Shown here in pieces: positions 36,987 to 47,243 of a stretch of DNA of 64,000 nucleotides; position 1 is the stretch's first letter, and every line of letters begins with the position of its first letter. The position numbers were made by a program, and so were the translations under genes. The notes beneath the pieces are model-generated. The model did no database searches and was not told the DNA's origin. It saw only the letters and a list, made by a program, of their open reading frames with translations. This stretch comes from Clostridium sp. OS1-26. GTDB lineage: Bacteria; Bacillota; Clostridia; Clostridiales; Clostridiaceae. The stretch lies in assembly GCF_030915445.1 (NCBI RefSeq), contig NZ_CP133264.1, positions 1,240,001 through 1,304,000 of the forward strand, read 5' to 3'.

Positions 36987-37960
36987 TTATTTATTATTAT
37001 TTAATCTTTCTTTATAATTCAATAAAATCTCTATTACCTTTTCACTGCTTTTTTCATAATTAATTTTATCTTTTATTTCCTTATTGCATTCTAATCCTTT
37101 TATATACCAGCCTATATGTTTTCTCATTTCTCTTACAGCTTTATCTTCATTATGATAATAAAGAGATCTTTTATAATGCTCTATACACATATTTATTCTT
37201 TCTTCCATGCTAGGATAAGCTACCTTTTCTCCATTAATACCGCTTTGAACCTGGCTAAATATCCATGGATTTCCCATAGCACCTCTACCTATCATTATTC
37301 CATCACACTTAGTCATTTCAAAAGTGTCAGAGCGCCCTCACAAGAAACTACATCTCCATTCCCTATAACAGGAATGCTCACAGCCTCTTTAACTTTCCTT
37401 ATTATATCCCAATCTGCTTTGCCCTCGTACATTTGCTCTTTTGTTCTACCATGAACAGTTATCGCATCTACTCCGGCTTGCTCTAACTCCTTTGCAAATT
37501 CTACTGCATTTATGTTATTAGAATCAAAACCCTTCCTAAATTTTACAGTTACAGGTTTTAATGAAGCTTTTTTCACTTCTTGTACTATCTTTGCGGCTAA
37601 TTTAGGGTCCTTCATAAGTGCAGATCCTTCACCATTTTTAACTATCTTAGGTGCTGGACATCCCATATTAATGTCTACAATACAGATATCATTATTATCA
37701 TTAAAAAAATCACAAGATTTTGCCATAACATAAGGATCATTACCGAATATCTGTACCGCCACTGGAGCTTCATCTCTTGAAATTTCTAACATACTTTCAG
37801 TATTTTCACTTCCATAAAACAGTGCTTTAGAACTTACCATCTCTGTATATACAAGATCACAGCCCAAATTTTTACATAACCCTCTAAATGCTATATCTGT
37901 GACTCCTGCCATAGGGGCTAAAAACACAGTGTTTTTAAACTCTAAATCTCTTATTTTCAT
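36987..37960 (-). pseudogene. dusB: tRNA-dihydrouridine synthase DusB, single-base frameshift
   Basis: FMN-dependent reductase of tRNA uridines. The first frame (215 aa) has [15 protein letters not shown], the catalytic-cysteine motif [20 protein letters not shown] and [14 protein letters not shown], but stops after GALTLLK. The second frame (36987-37316, 109 aa) begins [20 protein letters not shown], the next DusB motif. Sense CTTTTGAAATGACT needs one more A after TTG to read LLKMTKCDG, giving 324 aa, normal for DusB. The pieces overlap as ATGA, so coupled translation of two fragments is possible. Its start overlaps the coaX stop by 1 nt. Confidence 0.88.
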
Positions 37961-38748
37961 TACAACACCTGTTCTCTATTTTTTTCATAGATAATTCTAA
38001 GCCCTTTTAATGTTAGAGTTGGATCTATTACATTTATAAATTTAGATTCTTCATTAATAAGCTTTGCCAATCCTCCAGTTGCAATAACATAAGGCTCTTC
38101 TTCTCCAAGCTGCATCATTTCTTTCTTCATTTTATCGACTATGTAATCTACTTGACCTATATAACCATACACTATCCCCGCTTGCATGCTTGATACTGTA
38201 TTTTTGCATATAACCCCTGCAGGTTTTATAAGCTCTATTCTTGGAAGTTTAGCTGCCTTCTGAAATAAAGCTTCTGAAGATATATTAATTCCAGGACAGA
38301 TAGTTCCACCTAAATAATCGCCTCTAGCTGTTATAGCACAAAATGTTGTAGCTGTTCCAAAGTCTATTATAATAACAGATTTTTTATAAATTTCATGAGC
38401 TGCAACTGCATTAACTATCCTATCTGCACCTACTTCTTTAGGATTATCATATCTTATATTTATTCCAGTCTTTACTCCTGGTCCTACTACTATAGGAGTT
38501 ATTTCAAAGTACTTTATAATCATATGTTCCAATGAATACATAATATTGGGAACAACTGAAGATATTATAACTCCTTCTACATCTGAAGGATCAAGTTTGC
38601 TTTGCAAAAATAATTGTGTTACCTGAATACCATATTCATCTGCTGTTCTTATAGGATCTGTAGATAATCTCCAATTAGCAATTAGTTCTTTATTCTTATA
38701 AATCCCAAGAACAATATTAGTATTGCCAACGTCTAAAACTAAAATCAC
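37960..38748 (-). CDS. coaX: type III pantothenate kinase
   Basis: First step of coenzyme A synthesis, in the CoaX family. The phosphate-binding start [43 protein letters not shown] and the C-terminal [11 protein letters not shown] are characteristic. I choose the GTG at 38748 (262 aa; product [11 protein letters not shown]), 8 nt after AAAGGCGG. The GTG three codons earlier overlaps that Shine-Dalgarno. It is coupled to dusB (TAATG). Confidence 0.94.
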   Translation of the reverse strand: MILVLDVGNTNIVLGIYKNKELIANWRLSTDPIRTADEYGIQVTQLFLQSKLDPSDVEGVIISSVVPNIMYSLEHMIIKYFEITPIVVGPGVKTGINIRYDNPKEVGADRIVNAVAAHEIYKKSVIIIDFGTATTFCAITARGDYLGGTICPGINISSEALFQKAAKLPRIELIKPAGVICKNTVSSMQAGIVYGYIGQVDYIVDKMKKEMMQLGEEEPYVIATGGLAKLINEESKFINVIDPTLTLKGLRIIYEKNREQVL

Positions 38749-38794
38749 TAACTGCACCGCCTTTCTAGTAATATATATTGCTAAACATAATTAA

Positions 38795-38816
38795 AGAGCA
38801 GCTCTGAAGCTGCCCT
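38795..38816 (-). terminator. terminator after the thioesterase gene
   Basis: A 9-position stem with one mismatch (38795-38803 with 38808-38816; AGAGCAGCT), between the thioesterase gene and coaX. Confidence 0.6.
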
Positions 38817-38904
38817 ATAGTATACCCATTTTATTGTCAGTTTAATAATTTAATTTTAACAATTAAATTCTATTTGTCAAGAAAAAGGTTGTGTCCTTTT
38901 GGCA

Positions 38905-39291
38905 CTATGACTGCAACTTTTTCATAAAATTATCGCTATTTACTATGTATCTTGTATGTATTCCTTCTCCTATTTTCCCATGCTCATCCCATGCTTGAAC
39001 ACTAAAGAAAAGTCTTTTGCCCTCGACTCTTGTTAAAAGAGCTTCACATCTTACTTTCATTCCAACAGGTGATGCTTTTAAGTGCTTTATACTAACTTCT
39101 ATTCCAACAGTTGTATATCCATATGGAAGATGTAAATCTACACAGCTTTTAGACGTGTTTTCCATAAGAGCTATCATAGCAGGTGTAGAAAAAACATCTA
39201 AATTTCCAGATCCTATTTTGCTAGCCGTATCATTTTCAGTTACACATGTTTCTATTGTAGATGTTATTCCTTCTTTAACATTAAACTCCAT
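38905..39291 (-). CDS. FlK-like hotdog-fold thioesterase
   Basis: Single hotdog domain resembling the fluoroacetyl-CoA thioesterase/FlK group: a long central helix region around STPAMIALMENTSKSCVDLHLP, then YTTVGIEVSIKHLKASPVGMKVRCEALL and GKRLFFSVQAWDEHGKIGEGIHTRYIV. Glutamate and histidine candidates for catalysis are present. The true acyl-CoA substrate is unknown. I use the ATG at 39291 (128 aa); the ATG at 39300 is equally possible. It lies between ftsH and coaX. Confidence 0.8.
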   Translation of the reverse strand: MEFNVKEGITSTIETCVTENDTASKIGSGNLDVFSTPAMIALMENTSKSCVDLHLPYGYTTVGIEVSIKHLKASPVGMKVRCEALLTRVEGKRLFFSVQAWDEHGKIGEGIHTRYIVNSDNFMKKLQS

Positions 39292-39392
39292 AACAATCAT
39301 CCCATTTCATTAAAATTTATATTAAAAATTAGACATACATATGAATTATACCACTTTTATGTAGTTTTTAATATATATTTCACAAATAAAAA

Positions 39393-39414
39393 ATAGAGGC
39401 TGATTAGCCTCTAT
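39393..39414 (-). terminator. terminator of ftsH
   Basis: ATAGAGGCT/AGCCTCTAT stem with loop GATT, followed on the minus strand by TTTTTTATTTG. Confidence 0.9.
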
Positions 39415-39417
39415 CTT

Positions 39418-41220
39418 CTAAGCATTATTAAATATTTCTTCAAACTCATCTGCCTCAAGTTTTTCTCTTTCAAGCAATGCTTTAGCAACGGCATGAAGCT
39501 TTGATATATTTTCGTTTAAAAGTTTCTCTGCTTTGTTGTAACCTTCATCAATAAGCTTTCTAATTTCTTTATCTATTTCAAAAGCTACTTCTTCGCTGAA
39601 ATTTCTTCCTTTTCCTAAATCTCTTCCTAAGAAAACTTCATCATGCCCAGAACCAAAAGCTATCGGTCCTAAGTCACTCATACCATAATCCATAACCATT
39701 TTTCTGGATATTGTTGTTGCTCTTTCAATATCATTTTTAGCTCCAGTACTTATATCTCCTATTACTAACTTCTCAGCAACTCTTCCACCTAAGAGGCCTA
39801 CGATTTCATCTTGAAGCTTTGTTTTAGACATATAAGCAGTATCTTTTTCTGGAAGATGCATAGTATATCCTCCAGCCATACCTCTTGGTATTATACTTAT
39901 TTGGTGGACTGGATCTGCAGTAGGTAACAACTTCATTACTACCGCATGGCCTGCTTCATGATAAGCGGTTAATCTTCTGTCTTCCTCCGCTATAACCCTG
40001 CTCCTCTTTTCAGGTCCTGCAATAACCCTAGTTACAGCTTCCTCAAGTTCATCCATATCTATTAGATTTTTATTTTTTCTTACTGCCAAAAGAGCAGACT
40101 CATTCATTAAGTTTTCTAAATCAGCACCTGTAAACCCTGGTGTTCTTTTTGCAAGAACATCTAGCTTAACTTCAGTAGCTAAAGGTTTATTTTTTGAATG
40201 GACTTTAAGGATTTCTTCTCTTCCTTTAACATCAGGAGCTCCAACTACTATTTGCCTATCAAATCTTCCAGGTCTTAAAAGCGCAGGATCTAATATATCT
40301 GGCCTATTAGTAGCCGCTATCATTATTATACCCTCATTTACTCCAAATCCATCCATCTCCACAAGTAATTGATTTAATGTTTGCTCTCTCTCATCGTGTC
40401 CACCACCAAGACCAGCACCTCTTTGTCTACCCACTGCGTCTATTTCATCAATAAAAATAATACATGGTGAGTTTTTCTTTGCTTGATCAAATAAGTCTCT
40501 AACTCTAGATGCTCCAACACCTACAAACATTTCAACAAAGTCTGAACCGGATATACTGAAAAATGGCACTCCAGCTTCCCCTGCTATAGCTTTTGCTAGA
40601 AGAGTTTTTCCTGTACCTGGAGGTCCCACAAGTAGTACCCCCTTAGGTATTCTTGCTCCCATCTCTATATACCTTTTAGGCTGTTTTAAGAAATCAACTA
40701 TCTCTGCTAACTCAGCTTTTTCTTCGTCTGCTCCTGCAACATCATTAAAAGTGACCTTTTTCTTATCAGGCGTAGCCATTTTAGCTCGGCTCTTCCCAAA
40801 ATTCATAACATTTCGGTTTCCTCCTCCACCCTGTGATTGCTGCATAAACATAAACCAAAATGCTACAAGCATCAATATCAAAAGTACCGTAGGTAAATAT
40901 TGTACCCACATAGGTACTGCTGCTGGCTTAACATAGACTTCCTTAACACTTCCATCCTTTGGATGTTCTCCTATAAATTGAAACAGTCTTTCTGATGGAA
41001 CTACAGTTTCATATTGCTGACCATCCTTTAGTGTTCCTACCACTGTCATTTTATCTTCTCTTACTTCAAAACTCGTTACTTTATTCTCTAACCAATTCTT
41101 CTGAAACTCATTAAAATTTATGGCTGTTGCACTTTCATTGGTTCTCGCAAGCATTAGTGCTGCAAGAATTACTAATACAAATACTATAACCCAGGCCGTT
41201 GCGCTTGAAAATTTTTTCAT
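39418..41220 (-). CDS. ftsH: ATP-dependent zinc metalloprotease FtsH
   Basis: Membrane-anchored AAA+ protease for quality control. Two transmembrane segments (about 8-25 and 107-127) flank an extracytoplasmic domain. The AAA module has Walker A GPPGTGKT (about 195), Walker [16 protein letters not shown], and arginine finger region RPGRFDRQ. The zinc site HEAGH lies at about 415 with a downstream aspartate in [11 protein letters not shown] use the ATG at 41220 (600 aa) after GGGGGGCC, not the ATG 18 codons earlier. It follows tilS-hpt as in B. subtilis. Confidence 0.96.
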   Translation of the reverse strand: MKKFSSATAWVIVFVLVILAALMLARTNESATAINFNEFQKNWLENKVTSFEVREDKMTVVGTLKDGQQYETVVPSERLFQFIGEHPKDGSVKEVYVKPAAVPMWVQYLPTVLLILMLVAFWFMFMQQSQGGGGNRNVMNFGKSRAKMATPDKKKVTFNDVAGADEEKAELAEIVDFLKQPKRYIEMGARIPKGVLLVGPPGTGKTLLAKAIAGEAGVPFFSISGSDFVEMFVGVGASRVRDLFDQAKKNSPCIIFIDEIDAVGRQRGAGLGGGHDEREQTLNQLLVEMDGFGVNEGIIMIAATNRPDILDPALLRPGRFDRQIVVGAPDVKGREEILKVHSKNKPLATEVKLDVLAKRTPGFTGADLENLMNESALLAVRKNKNLIDMDELEEAVTRVIAGPEKRSRVIAEEDRRLTAYHEAGHAVVMKLLPTADPVHQISIIPRGMAGGYTMHLPEKDTAYMSKTKLQDEIVGLLGGRVAEKLVIGDISTGAKNDIERATTISRKMVMDYGMSDLGPIAFGSGHDEVFLGRDLGKGRNFSEEVAFEIDKEIRKLIDEGYNKAEKLLNENISKLHAVAKALLEREKLEADEFEEIFNNA

Positions 41221-41302
41221 TATAGGCCCCCCTCTCTTTCTAGTTTTATATTGTAAAATTGTATCATAAGGCAAATTTCATTACAATAAATTCAGCATTA
41301 AT

Positions 41303-41848
41303 TTATTGATAAACCTCCTCCTTTAATATACCGATATACGGTAAATTTCTATACTTTTCTGCATAATCAAGACCATAACCTACTAAAAAATAATCTGGAA
41401 CAACAAACCCAATATACTGAGCATTAATTTCAACCATTCTTCTTTCAGGCTTGCTTAAAAGACATGCTATCTCAAGACTAGCAGGTTTTCTACCTTTTAA
41501 ATATTCTATTAAGTATGCTAATGTTGTTCCTGAATCTATTATATCTTCTACTATTAAAACATGCTTACCTTCTATTTCAAAATCTAAATCCTTTAGAATT
41601 CTTACTATTCCTGAGGTTTTACTTGAATTGCCATAGCTTGATACTGCCATAAAATCCATAGTACATGGTATCGTTATTTCTTTTAATAAATCTGCCATAA
41701 ACGGAACAGACCCTTTTAATATTCCAACTAACATTAAATCTTTTCCATCATAGTCTTTACTTACTTGTTGACCTATTTCTCTTATTTTTGTTCTTAGTTG
41801 TTCTTCTGTAAGCAATACTTCTCTTATGTCCTGTTGCATGCAATTCAT
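41303..41848 (-). CDS. hpt: hypoxanthine phosphoribosyltransferase
   Basis: Purine salvage enzyme that joins hypoxanthine or guanine to PRPP. Motifs VGILKGSVPFMADLL, the PRPP-binding VLIVEDIIDSGTTLAYL (about 96-112) and FVVPDYFLVGYGLDYAEKYRNLPYIG are diagnostic. Length 181 aa. It starts right at the tilS stop, so the two are coupled. Confidence 0.95.
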   Translation of the reverse strand: MNCMQQDIREVLLTEEQLRTKIREIGQQVSKDYDGKDLMLVGILKGSVPFMADLLKEITIPCTMDFMAVSSYGNSSKTSGIVRILKDLDFEIEGKHVLIVEDIIDSGTTLAYLIEYLKGRKPASLEIACLLSKPERRMVEINAQYIGFVVPDYFLVGYGLDYAEKYRNLPYIGILKEEVYQ

Positions 41849-43237
41849 TTAGGCTTCCCCACTTTCAATTATTATTTTTAAAATTTTTTTTGTATTTTTG
41901 TCAACTTTAAAAAGTTCACTAACTCTATATCCTGCTACCCACGCAATTTCACCACCAAAACATATAAGAGAGATTCTATCTCTTTCATCTTTCGGTACCT
42001 TTAGATCTATAAATAAATCTTTTAATTTTTTGCTTCCCTTCATTCCTAAAGGCGTGAAACGATCTCCATCTTTTCTACACCTAATTATAATGTCCCCTTT
42101 TATCTTATTATAGTCAAAATATCTAACAAAATCTTCCTGTTTTAAAAATAGATTATCTGTTTTATCAATTAATTCTAGAGTGACTCTTAAATTAAAATCC
42201 TTTATTTTATTTAACCCATTATGTAATGTATATTCAATGTCATCATTTTTTATATTTTGTTCTTTCTTCTTATAAACAGATATATCTCCATAATTATTTT
42301 GTATATGTATTTTGTTTGGAAGAGTCAGCATCTTACCTGTAGCATTTTTCTGAATATCAATTACATCATAAATATGAATTTTTTCAAAGTTATACAAATT
42401 ACCTGCTACGTTATAGAGCGCTAATCGTATAATTCTTGTAATTATAGATTCATGCTCTAAAAACGCTTCCTTAGATATTATAACCTTTTCTTTATTATCA
42501 TCACAATATTTTTTATATTTTTCTTTTACAATCATTTCTAAATAATCATTATCCACTCTTATAGTACTAGCCAATCTATTTAAAGTCGTCACAATATCTT
42601 CATTAAAATTTTCTTTTATGTACGGCATAAGCTTGAGTCGCACCTTATTCCTTGCATATATTGGCTCTAAATTTGTTTTATCTATTCTAGGATTAATATT
42701 ATTATCTTCACAATATTTCTCAATGCTCTCTCTTGAACAGTTTATTAAAGGTCTTACAAAAATATTATCTCTTACTGGTCTTATTCCAATGAGACCTTCC
42801 ATTCCTGTTCCTCTCATTATTCGCATCAAAACAGTTTCAGCCTGATCATTAGCGTTATGAGCTATGGCTATCTTTTGAGCTCCAAACTTACTTTTTAACT
42901 CATAAAAAAACGTATATCTTGCTTCTCTGCCCGCAGTTTCCGAGGAAATATTTCTCTTTCTTACTAGTTCATTTATGTCTACCCTCTTGCTTCTAAACTC
43001 TATATTTAGACTTTCACAAAATTTCTCAACATATTTTTCATCCTCATCAGACTCTTTTCCTCTTAAACAGTGATTGATATGTGCTGCATATAAAGTTATT
43101 TGCAGCTGCTCTTTTAAAACATTTAATATATGCAAAAGGCATATAGAGTCAGGGCCTCCTGATACTGCAACTATTACTTTATCTCCTTTTTCAAACATAT
43201 TATTTTCTTTTATTGTTTTTAGAGTTGTTTCTATCAA
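41849..43237 (-). CDS. tilS: tRNA(Ile)-lysidine synthetase
   Basis: Modifies C34 of tRNA-Ile2 (CAT anticodon) to lysidine so that it reads AUA. The PP-loop SGGPDS (about 26-31 from the TTG start), ETAGREARYTFFYEL and AHNANDQAETVLMRI-type segments are present, with C-terminal domains including FTPLGMKGSKKLKDLFID. The start is uncertain: a TTG at 43237 (462 aa) stands 9 nt after AGGAA, while the GTG at 43246 abuts it. A likely substrate tRNA is at 24165-24241. Confidence 0.93.
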   Translation of the reverse strand: MIETTLKTIKENNMFEKGDKVIVAVSGGPDSICLLHILNVLKEQLQITLYAAHINHCLRGKESDEDEKYVEKFCESLNIEFRSKRVDINELVRKRNISSETAGREARYTFFYELKSKFGAQKIAIAHNANDQAETVLMRIMRGTGMEGLIGIRPVRDNIFVRPLINCSRESIEKYCEDNNINPRIDKTNLEPIYARNKVRLKLMPYIKENFNEDIVTTLNRLASTIRVDNDYLEMIVKEKYKKYCDDNKEKVIISKEAFLEHESIITRIIRLALYNVAGNLYNFEKIHIYDVIDIQKNATGKMLTLPNKIHIQNNYGDISVYKKKEQNIKNDDIEYTLHNGLNKIKDFNLRVTLELIDKTDNLFLKQEDFVRYFDYNKIKGDIIIRCRKDGDRFTPLGMKGSKKLKDLFIDLKVPKDERDRISLICFGGEIAWVAGYRVSELFKVDKNTKKILKIIIESGEA

Positions 43238-43356
43238 AGTTAACACTTCCTAAAAATAGTTTGTTTAGAAATAATACATTAATTATATCATAAATAATTC
43301 TCAATGTAAGAGTTTCAACCATATATTCGTATAACTACCTGTATCTTCAGCAAAAC

Positions 43357-43398
43357 AAAAAACTAAATACGCATTTTTTCATGCGTATTTAGTTTTTT
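43357..43398 (-). terminator. terminator of spoIIE
   Basis: A perfect 18-bp stem (43357-43374 with 43381-43398, loop TTTTTC), 17 nt past the spoIIE stop. Its A/T flanks make it potentially bidirectional. Confidence 0.92.
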
Positions 43399-43415
43399 CA
43401 CTTTTAATTTTTGAA

Positions 43416-45803
43416 TTAATATAAATTATATACCTTTTGTACAATCGCTGTCATATCATCCTTTACCTTTCCACCACTTAATTCTTTTGCCTTATTTATT
43501 ATATTTTCGCACAAATCCCTTGGATCTGTGTTCTTTGAATTTTTTAAGAATTCTACAATCCAATCTACCTTTCCAGCAGCCTCACTCTCATAGTCCAGTA
43601 CGCCATCACTTAGCATTATTATTATATCCCCATTTTTGAGCTTCTTTTTAGTTATATCCACATCCGGTTTATCTAAAACCCCAATAGGTAATGTTTTAGA
43701 ACTTATAACCTCAACTTCATCTCCTCTTTTTATGAAACTAGCGACTGATCCTACTTTCATAAAGTCTATTTCTCCTTCATATAGGTCCATGCTACTTAAG
43801 TCAAGTGTAGAAAATTTCTCATTCTCTGAAAACTTAATGCTCATAATAGAGTTAATAGTATTTATAGCTGTAAGTTTATTAAAGCCTGCCTTTGCAAACT
43901 TTTCTATAAGCTCCACCGCAGCTCCACTTTCTTTCCCCGCTTGTGGTCCTGATCCCATGCCATCGCTTATTATAGTCATATATGTTCCATCTGAAAGCTT
44001 GCCAAAACTATAGGTGTCTCCATTATGCTTTTCTCCATTTTTGCATTCAGTGCTTACATATGATGCTACATGATATTTTGGAGTTTCTTCAAAAGTAACA
44101 TTACAGCCATTCATTAGAGGGTTTAAATTACAGCCATCATCGCTTACGCACATGCATTTTCCGGTGACTTCATTAATTAATGGCAAAACCTTTTTTACAC
44201 ATAATTGCTCTCCTCCACAAGCCTCCATTGACAACTTTACAACTAATCTATCACTTTTGTTATTAAAGCAGAATATATCTCTATACTGTATATTATTTTT
44301 ATTCAACACTCTTCTTATATTATTTTCGGCCTCAGTATTAAATTTTATATTATCATTAAATTCTTTCACGACCTCCGTTACAGAATTAGCCATATTCTCT
44401 ATCTGATGTGCTAGAAGTTCTCTGCATTCACTTAACCTACTTCTCCACATTTCATTTATTATATAACCATTTACAATGTCTTCAGTGTTTTTAATAAGTG
44501 CAGATCGTTTAGTACATTTTCTTTCTAATTCATATGGCATGTCCTTTTTGTTCTCTTGATAATTTTCAATGAGCTCACTAAATGCATTATAGGTATAAAA
44601 GGTTTCTCTTTTCCAGCACATAGATTTCATATTGCATGTTGAGCAAACTCTATCAGCAAGATTTTCTATTAGTGCACTACTTTTAGTTTTCATTTCTAAT
44701 TTATCGTTATCTGCTAATTTTTCTAAAACTTTTGACATATTAAGGAGCACATCTGAAAAGCTATTAAGCTTACCAATTAATATATCCTTAATTTTGTCAA
44801 CATAGTTGTCCTTAAAATGCTCTTGCTTTTTTTGCCAGTCTAGCTCTAATTCTAATTTTCTATAAATCTTTTGCGGTATAGCAAGGAAAACTGCACAACT
44901 TATAATTGATTCTATAATTTTAAATTGTACACCTATATCTGAGTACATCTTTAGCACAGCAAATGCTACTATATATGCTAAACCACTCATCAATTTTCCA
45001 GTTTCTCTAAATATGCCAGATATGAGTCCACACAAACCATATACCCCTATAGAAGTTATCATATCATTAGATGTAACTCCTATTATAGTTCCCATTGCTA
45101 CACCTGCTGCCGCACCTGCCGAACTTCCTTTTATATATCCTAGTATAAGTACAAAGGTCAATGCTATAACATTTCTTATTGATACTCCGTGAATACTTGT
45201 CCCCCACGTTCCTGCTATTATAAGAGAGGCAGTTACTGCCATGCTTATTATTTCCTCGTTAGTATATAAATGTCTTGTTTTTAATTCTTTAAAGCATATT
45301 ATTGAATAATTAATAATAAAATATAATGGAAAGATACATGTAATTTCAAAAAACGAAGTCAAAAACCCTATTGCTAAACTTAACTTCACAATTAATAGTT
45401 TGTAAAGCAAAAATTCTAAGAAAATTGAAAAGAATATTAGTAATAATTTTTTCTTCTGTTCTATATTCTTTAATATATAGTTTAAAACTAAAAGTGTTGC
45501 GGTTACTACAAAATATACTGGTAAGTTTTTAACATTATTATATAAAGAAACATACCCTAACAATGTTCCAATTCCCGATGCTAAAGATATTTTGTTATTC
45601 TCAGAGACTATAATTGCTATTAAATAAGCTATCCCAAATGGAGCCATAAGATTTACCATAAGTACTCTGCCAACTAAAAATGCCGCTACAAAATAACTAA
45701 TAATTTTAAAGACATCTGATAGTTCTTGAAATTTTTGCTTTTTTTCTTCGTTTTTCATTTTTTTGATTCTTTGATATGGAAAAAGCTCCACTCCGTATTG
45801 CAT
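43416..45803 (-). CDS. spoIIE: stage II sporulation protein E (PP2C phosphatase)
   Basis: Membrane-bound serine phosphatase that dephosphorylates SpoIIAA to activate sigma-F in the forespore, and helps polar septation. About ten hydrophobic segments fill residues 25-310, a regulatory domain with cysteines follows, and the C-terminal PP2C domain has TYMTIISDGMGSGPQAGKES and GDIIIMLSDGVLDYE with metal-binding aspartates. Length 795 aa. The ATG at 45803 or the GTG one codon upstream may be the start. A promoter with Spo0A-type spacing lies upstream. Confidence 0.95.
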   Translation of the reverse strand: MQYGVELFPYQRIKKMKNEEKKQKFQELSDVFKIISYFVAAFLVGRVLMVNLMAPFGIAYLIAIIVSENNKISLASGIGTLLGYVSLYNNVKNLPVYFVVTATLLVLNYILKNIEQKKKLLLIFFSIFLEFLLYKLLIVKLSLAIGFLTSFFEITCIFPLYFIINYSIICFKELKTRHLYTNEEIISMAVTASLIIAGTWGTSIHGVSIRNVIALTFVLILGYIKGSSAGAAAGVAMGTIIGVTSNDMITSIGVYGLCGLISGIFRETGKLMSGLAYIVAFAVLKMYSDIGVQFKIIESIISCAVFLAIPQKIYRKLELELDWQKKQEHFKDNYVDKIKDILIGKLNSFSDVLLNMSKVLEKLADNDKLEMKTKSSALIENLADRVCSTCNMKSMCWKRETFYTYNAFSELIENYQENKKDMPYELERKCTKRSALIKNTEDIVNGYIINEMWRSRLSECRELLAHQIENMANSVTEVVKEFNDNIKFNTEAENNIRRVLNKNNIQYRDIFCFNNKSDRLVVKLSMEACGGEQLCVKKVLPLINEVTGKCMCVSDDGCNLNPLMNGCNVTFEETPKYHVASYVSTECKNGEKHNGDTYSFGKLSDGTYMTIISDGMGSGPQAGKESGAAVELIEKFAKAGFNKLTAINTINSIMSIKFSENEKFSTLDLSSMDLYEGEIDFMKVGSVASFIKRGDEVEVISSKTLPIGVLDKPDVDITKKKLKNGDIIIMLSDGVLDYESEAAGKVDWIVEFLKNSKNTDPRDLCENIINKAKELSGGKVKDDMTAIVQKVYNLY

Positions 45804-45837
45804 CACATAACACCCACCTTATTTAATTACTTTCTAT

Positions 45838-45870
45838 ATTATAACAAAGCCATTTGGAAATAAATGTCAC
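45838..45870 (-). promoter_or_regulatory. spoIIE promoter with 21-bp spacing
   Basis: GTGACA (45865-45870) and TATAAT (45838-45843) on the minus strand, separated by 21 bp. Long spacing of this sort is characteristic of the Spo0A-activated sigma-A promoters spoIIE and spoIIG in B. subtilis. I see no perfect 0A box. The rest of the 45871-46083 gap is AT-rich, with small palindromes at 45896-45914 and 46021-46042. Confidence 0.6.
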
Positions 45871-46083
45871 AAGATAGTGTTGTGATGATTTTTTTTTAGG
45901 ACATATACTCCTAAGTTTCTTTTTAATTATTTTATTTAGACAATTAATCTAAAAAAAAATATTTTCCATTATACTCCATGTCGTATATTAAAGATTTCTT
46001 TTATAATTCAACATTCTTATATATCTATAACTACATAGATATCAATTTTTAAATAATCTTGTATTATTAAGAATATAATAAAA

Positions 46084-46108
46084 AAACCTATGATTTACTC
46101 ACAGGTTT
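46084..46108 (-). terminator. terminator of the tRNA cluster
   Basis: A 10-position stem with one mismatch (46084-46093 with 46099-46108), followed by TTTTTTTATTATATTC on the minus strand, 4 nt after tRNA-Met. Confidence 0.85.
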
Positions 46109-46112
46109 CATT

Positions 46113-46189
46113 TGGTAGCGGAAATAGGACTTGAACCTACGACACTTCGGGTATGAACCGAATGCTCTAGCCAGCTGAGCTATTCCGCC
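46113..46189 (-). tRNA. tRNA-Met (elongator, CAT), copy 2
   Basis: 77 nt, GGCGGAATAGCTC start, anticodon loop TTCATAC, encoded CCA. Last gene of the duplicated cassette array. Confidence 0.94.
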
Positions 46190-46201
46190 ATATTATTTTT
46201 T

Positions 46202-46277
<76 letters not shown>

Positions 46278-46281
46278 ATAT

Positions 46282-46370
46282 TGGTGCTGAAGACCGGAAT
46301 CGAACCGGTACGGGTTTTAAAGCCCGCAGGATTTTAAGTCCTGTGCGTCTGCCAGTTCCGCCACTCCAGC
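46282..46370 (-). tRNA. tRNA-Leu (TAA), copy 2
   Basis: 89-nt class II tRNA with a long variable arm (GCGGGCTTTAAAACCCG); anticodon loop CTTAAAA gives TAA; encoded CCA. Confidence 0.95.
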
Positions 46371-46379
46371 AATTAATTA

Positions 46380-46456
46380 TGGTAGCGGAAATAGGACTTG
46401 AACCTACGACACTTCGGGTATGAACCGAATGCTCTAGCCAGCTGAGCTATTCCGCC
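46380..46456 (-). tRNA. tRNA-Met (elongator, CAT), copy 1
   Basis: Identical to the 46113-46189 gene, 267 bp away. Confidence 0.94.
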
Positions 46457-46467
46457 ATATTATTTTT

Positions 46468-46543
<76 letters not shown>

Positions 46544-46547
46544 ACAT

Positions 46548-46636
46548 TGGTGCTGAAGACCGGAATCGAACCGGTACGGGTTTTAAAGCCCGCAGGATTT
46601 TAAGTCCTGTGCGTCTGCCAGTTCCGCCACTCCAGC
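46548..46636 (-). tRNA. tRNA-Leu (TAA), copy 1
   Basis: Identical to the 46282-46370 gene. First tRNA after the promoter. Confidence 0.95.
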
Positions 46637-46669
46637 ACGTTGTATTGCTATCACCTAACAACATAGACT

Positions 46670-46698
46670 ATTATATATTATATAAATATAGTTGTCAA
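46670..46698 (-). promoter_or_regulatory. promoter of the tRNA cluster
   Basis: Perfect TTGACA (46693-46698), 17 bp, TATAAT (46670-46675) on the minus strand, about 35 bp upstream of the first tRNA-Leu. Confidence 0.9.
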
Positions 46699-46744
46699 CT
46701 ATATTTATTATATTTTTTTAATGTAAATACTAGGTAATATTAAA

Positions 46745-46762
46745 GAGGCTAAAATTAGCCTC
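46745..46762 (-). terminator. terminator of the S1-domain gene
   Basis: GAGGCTAA/TTAGCCTC stem, 12 nt past the stop, with tail TTTAATATT on the minus strand. Confidence 0.8.
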
Positions 46763-46774
46763 CTCATATCATTA

Positions 46775-47182
46775 CTAATTTGAAGTTCTTTTACAGCCTC
46801 TACCTCTTGAATCTTGATGTTTCTTTAAATCTTGAAACCTTTCTTCACTATCCTTTAAGAACTTTGTTAATCTGTCTTCAAAATTCCCTTGATTAGGTTT
46901 AGCTTTTTCTTTTTGCCAATCTATCTCTACAGGTCTATAACTTTTTGTCTCTGGAACAGCTTGTTTTATAGATAAACTTATCTTGCCATTATCGTCAACA
47001 GAAATTACTTTAACTTTTACTTTATCTTTTTCCTTCAAGTAATCTCTTATATTTTTCACATAAGTATCTGAAACCTCAGATATGTGAACCAAGCCTGTTT
47101 TTCCATCGATATCCACAAATGCTCCAAAATTAGTGATATTAACTACTGTACCTTCTAGTATGCTTCCTGCCTTTAAGGTCAT
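46775..47182 (-). CDS. yabR: S1 RNA-binding domain protein (YabR-like)
   Basis: The N-terminal 70 residues form one S1 domain (GSILEGTVVNITNFGAFVDI, GLVHISEVSD, KVKVISVDDNGKISLSIK). The rest is charged and ends in a basic SRGRGCKRTS tail. Length 135 aa. Position directly after divIC matches B. subtilis yabR. RNA binding is expected; the specific role is unknown. Confidence 0.88.
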   Translation of the reverse strand: MTLKAGSILEGTVVNITNFGAFVDIDGKTGLVHISEVSDTYVKNIRDYLKEKDKVKVKVISVDDNGKISLSIKQAVPETKSYRPVEIDWQKEKAKPNQGNFEDRLTKFLKDSEERFQDLKKHQDSRGRGCKRTSN

Positions 47183-47243
47183 ATTAAAAAGATTCCTCCT
47201 TAATAAAAATAATGTTTATATAAATTAAAATTAGAAACAGATA

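Noticed and set aside
37310..37322. Programmed ribosomal frameshift in dusB
   Set aside because: There is no convincing slippery heptamer or downstream structure, and four other genes here show similar single-base breaks, so a plain indel is simpler.
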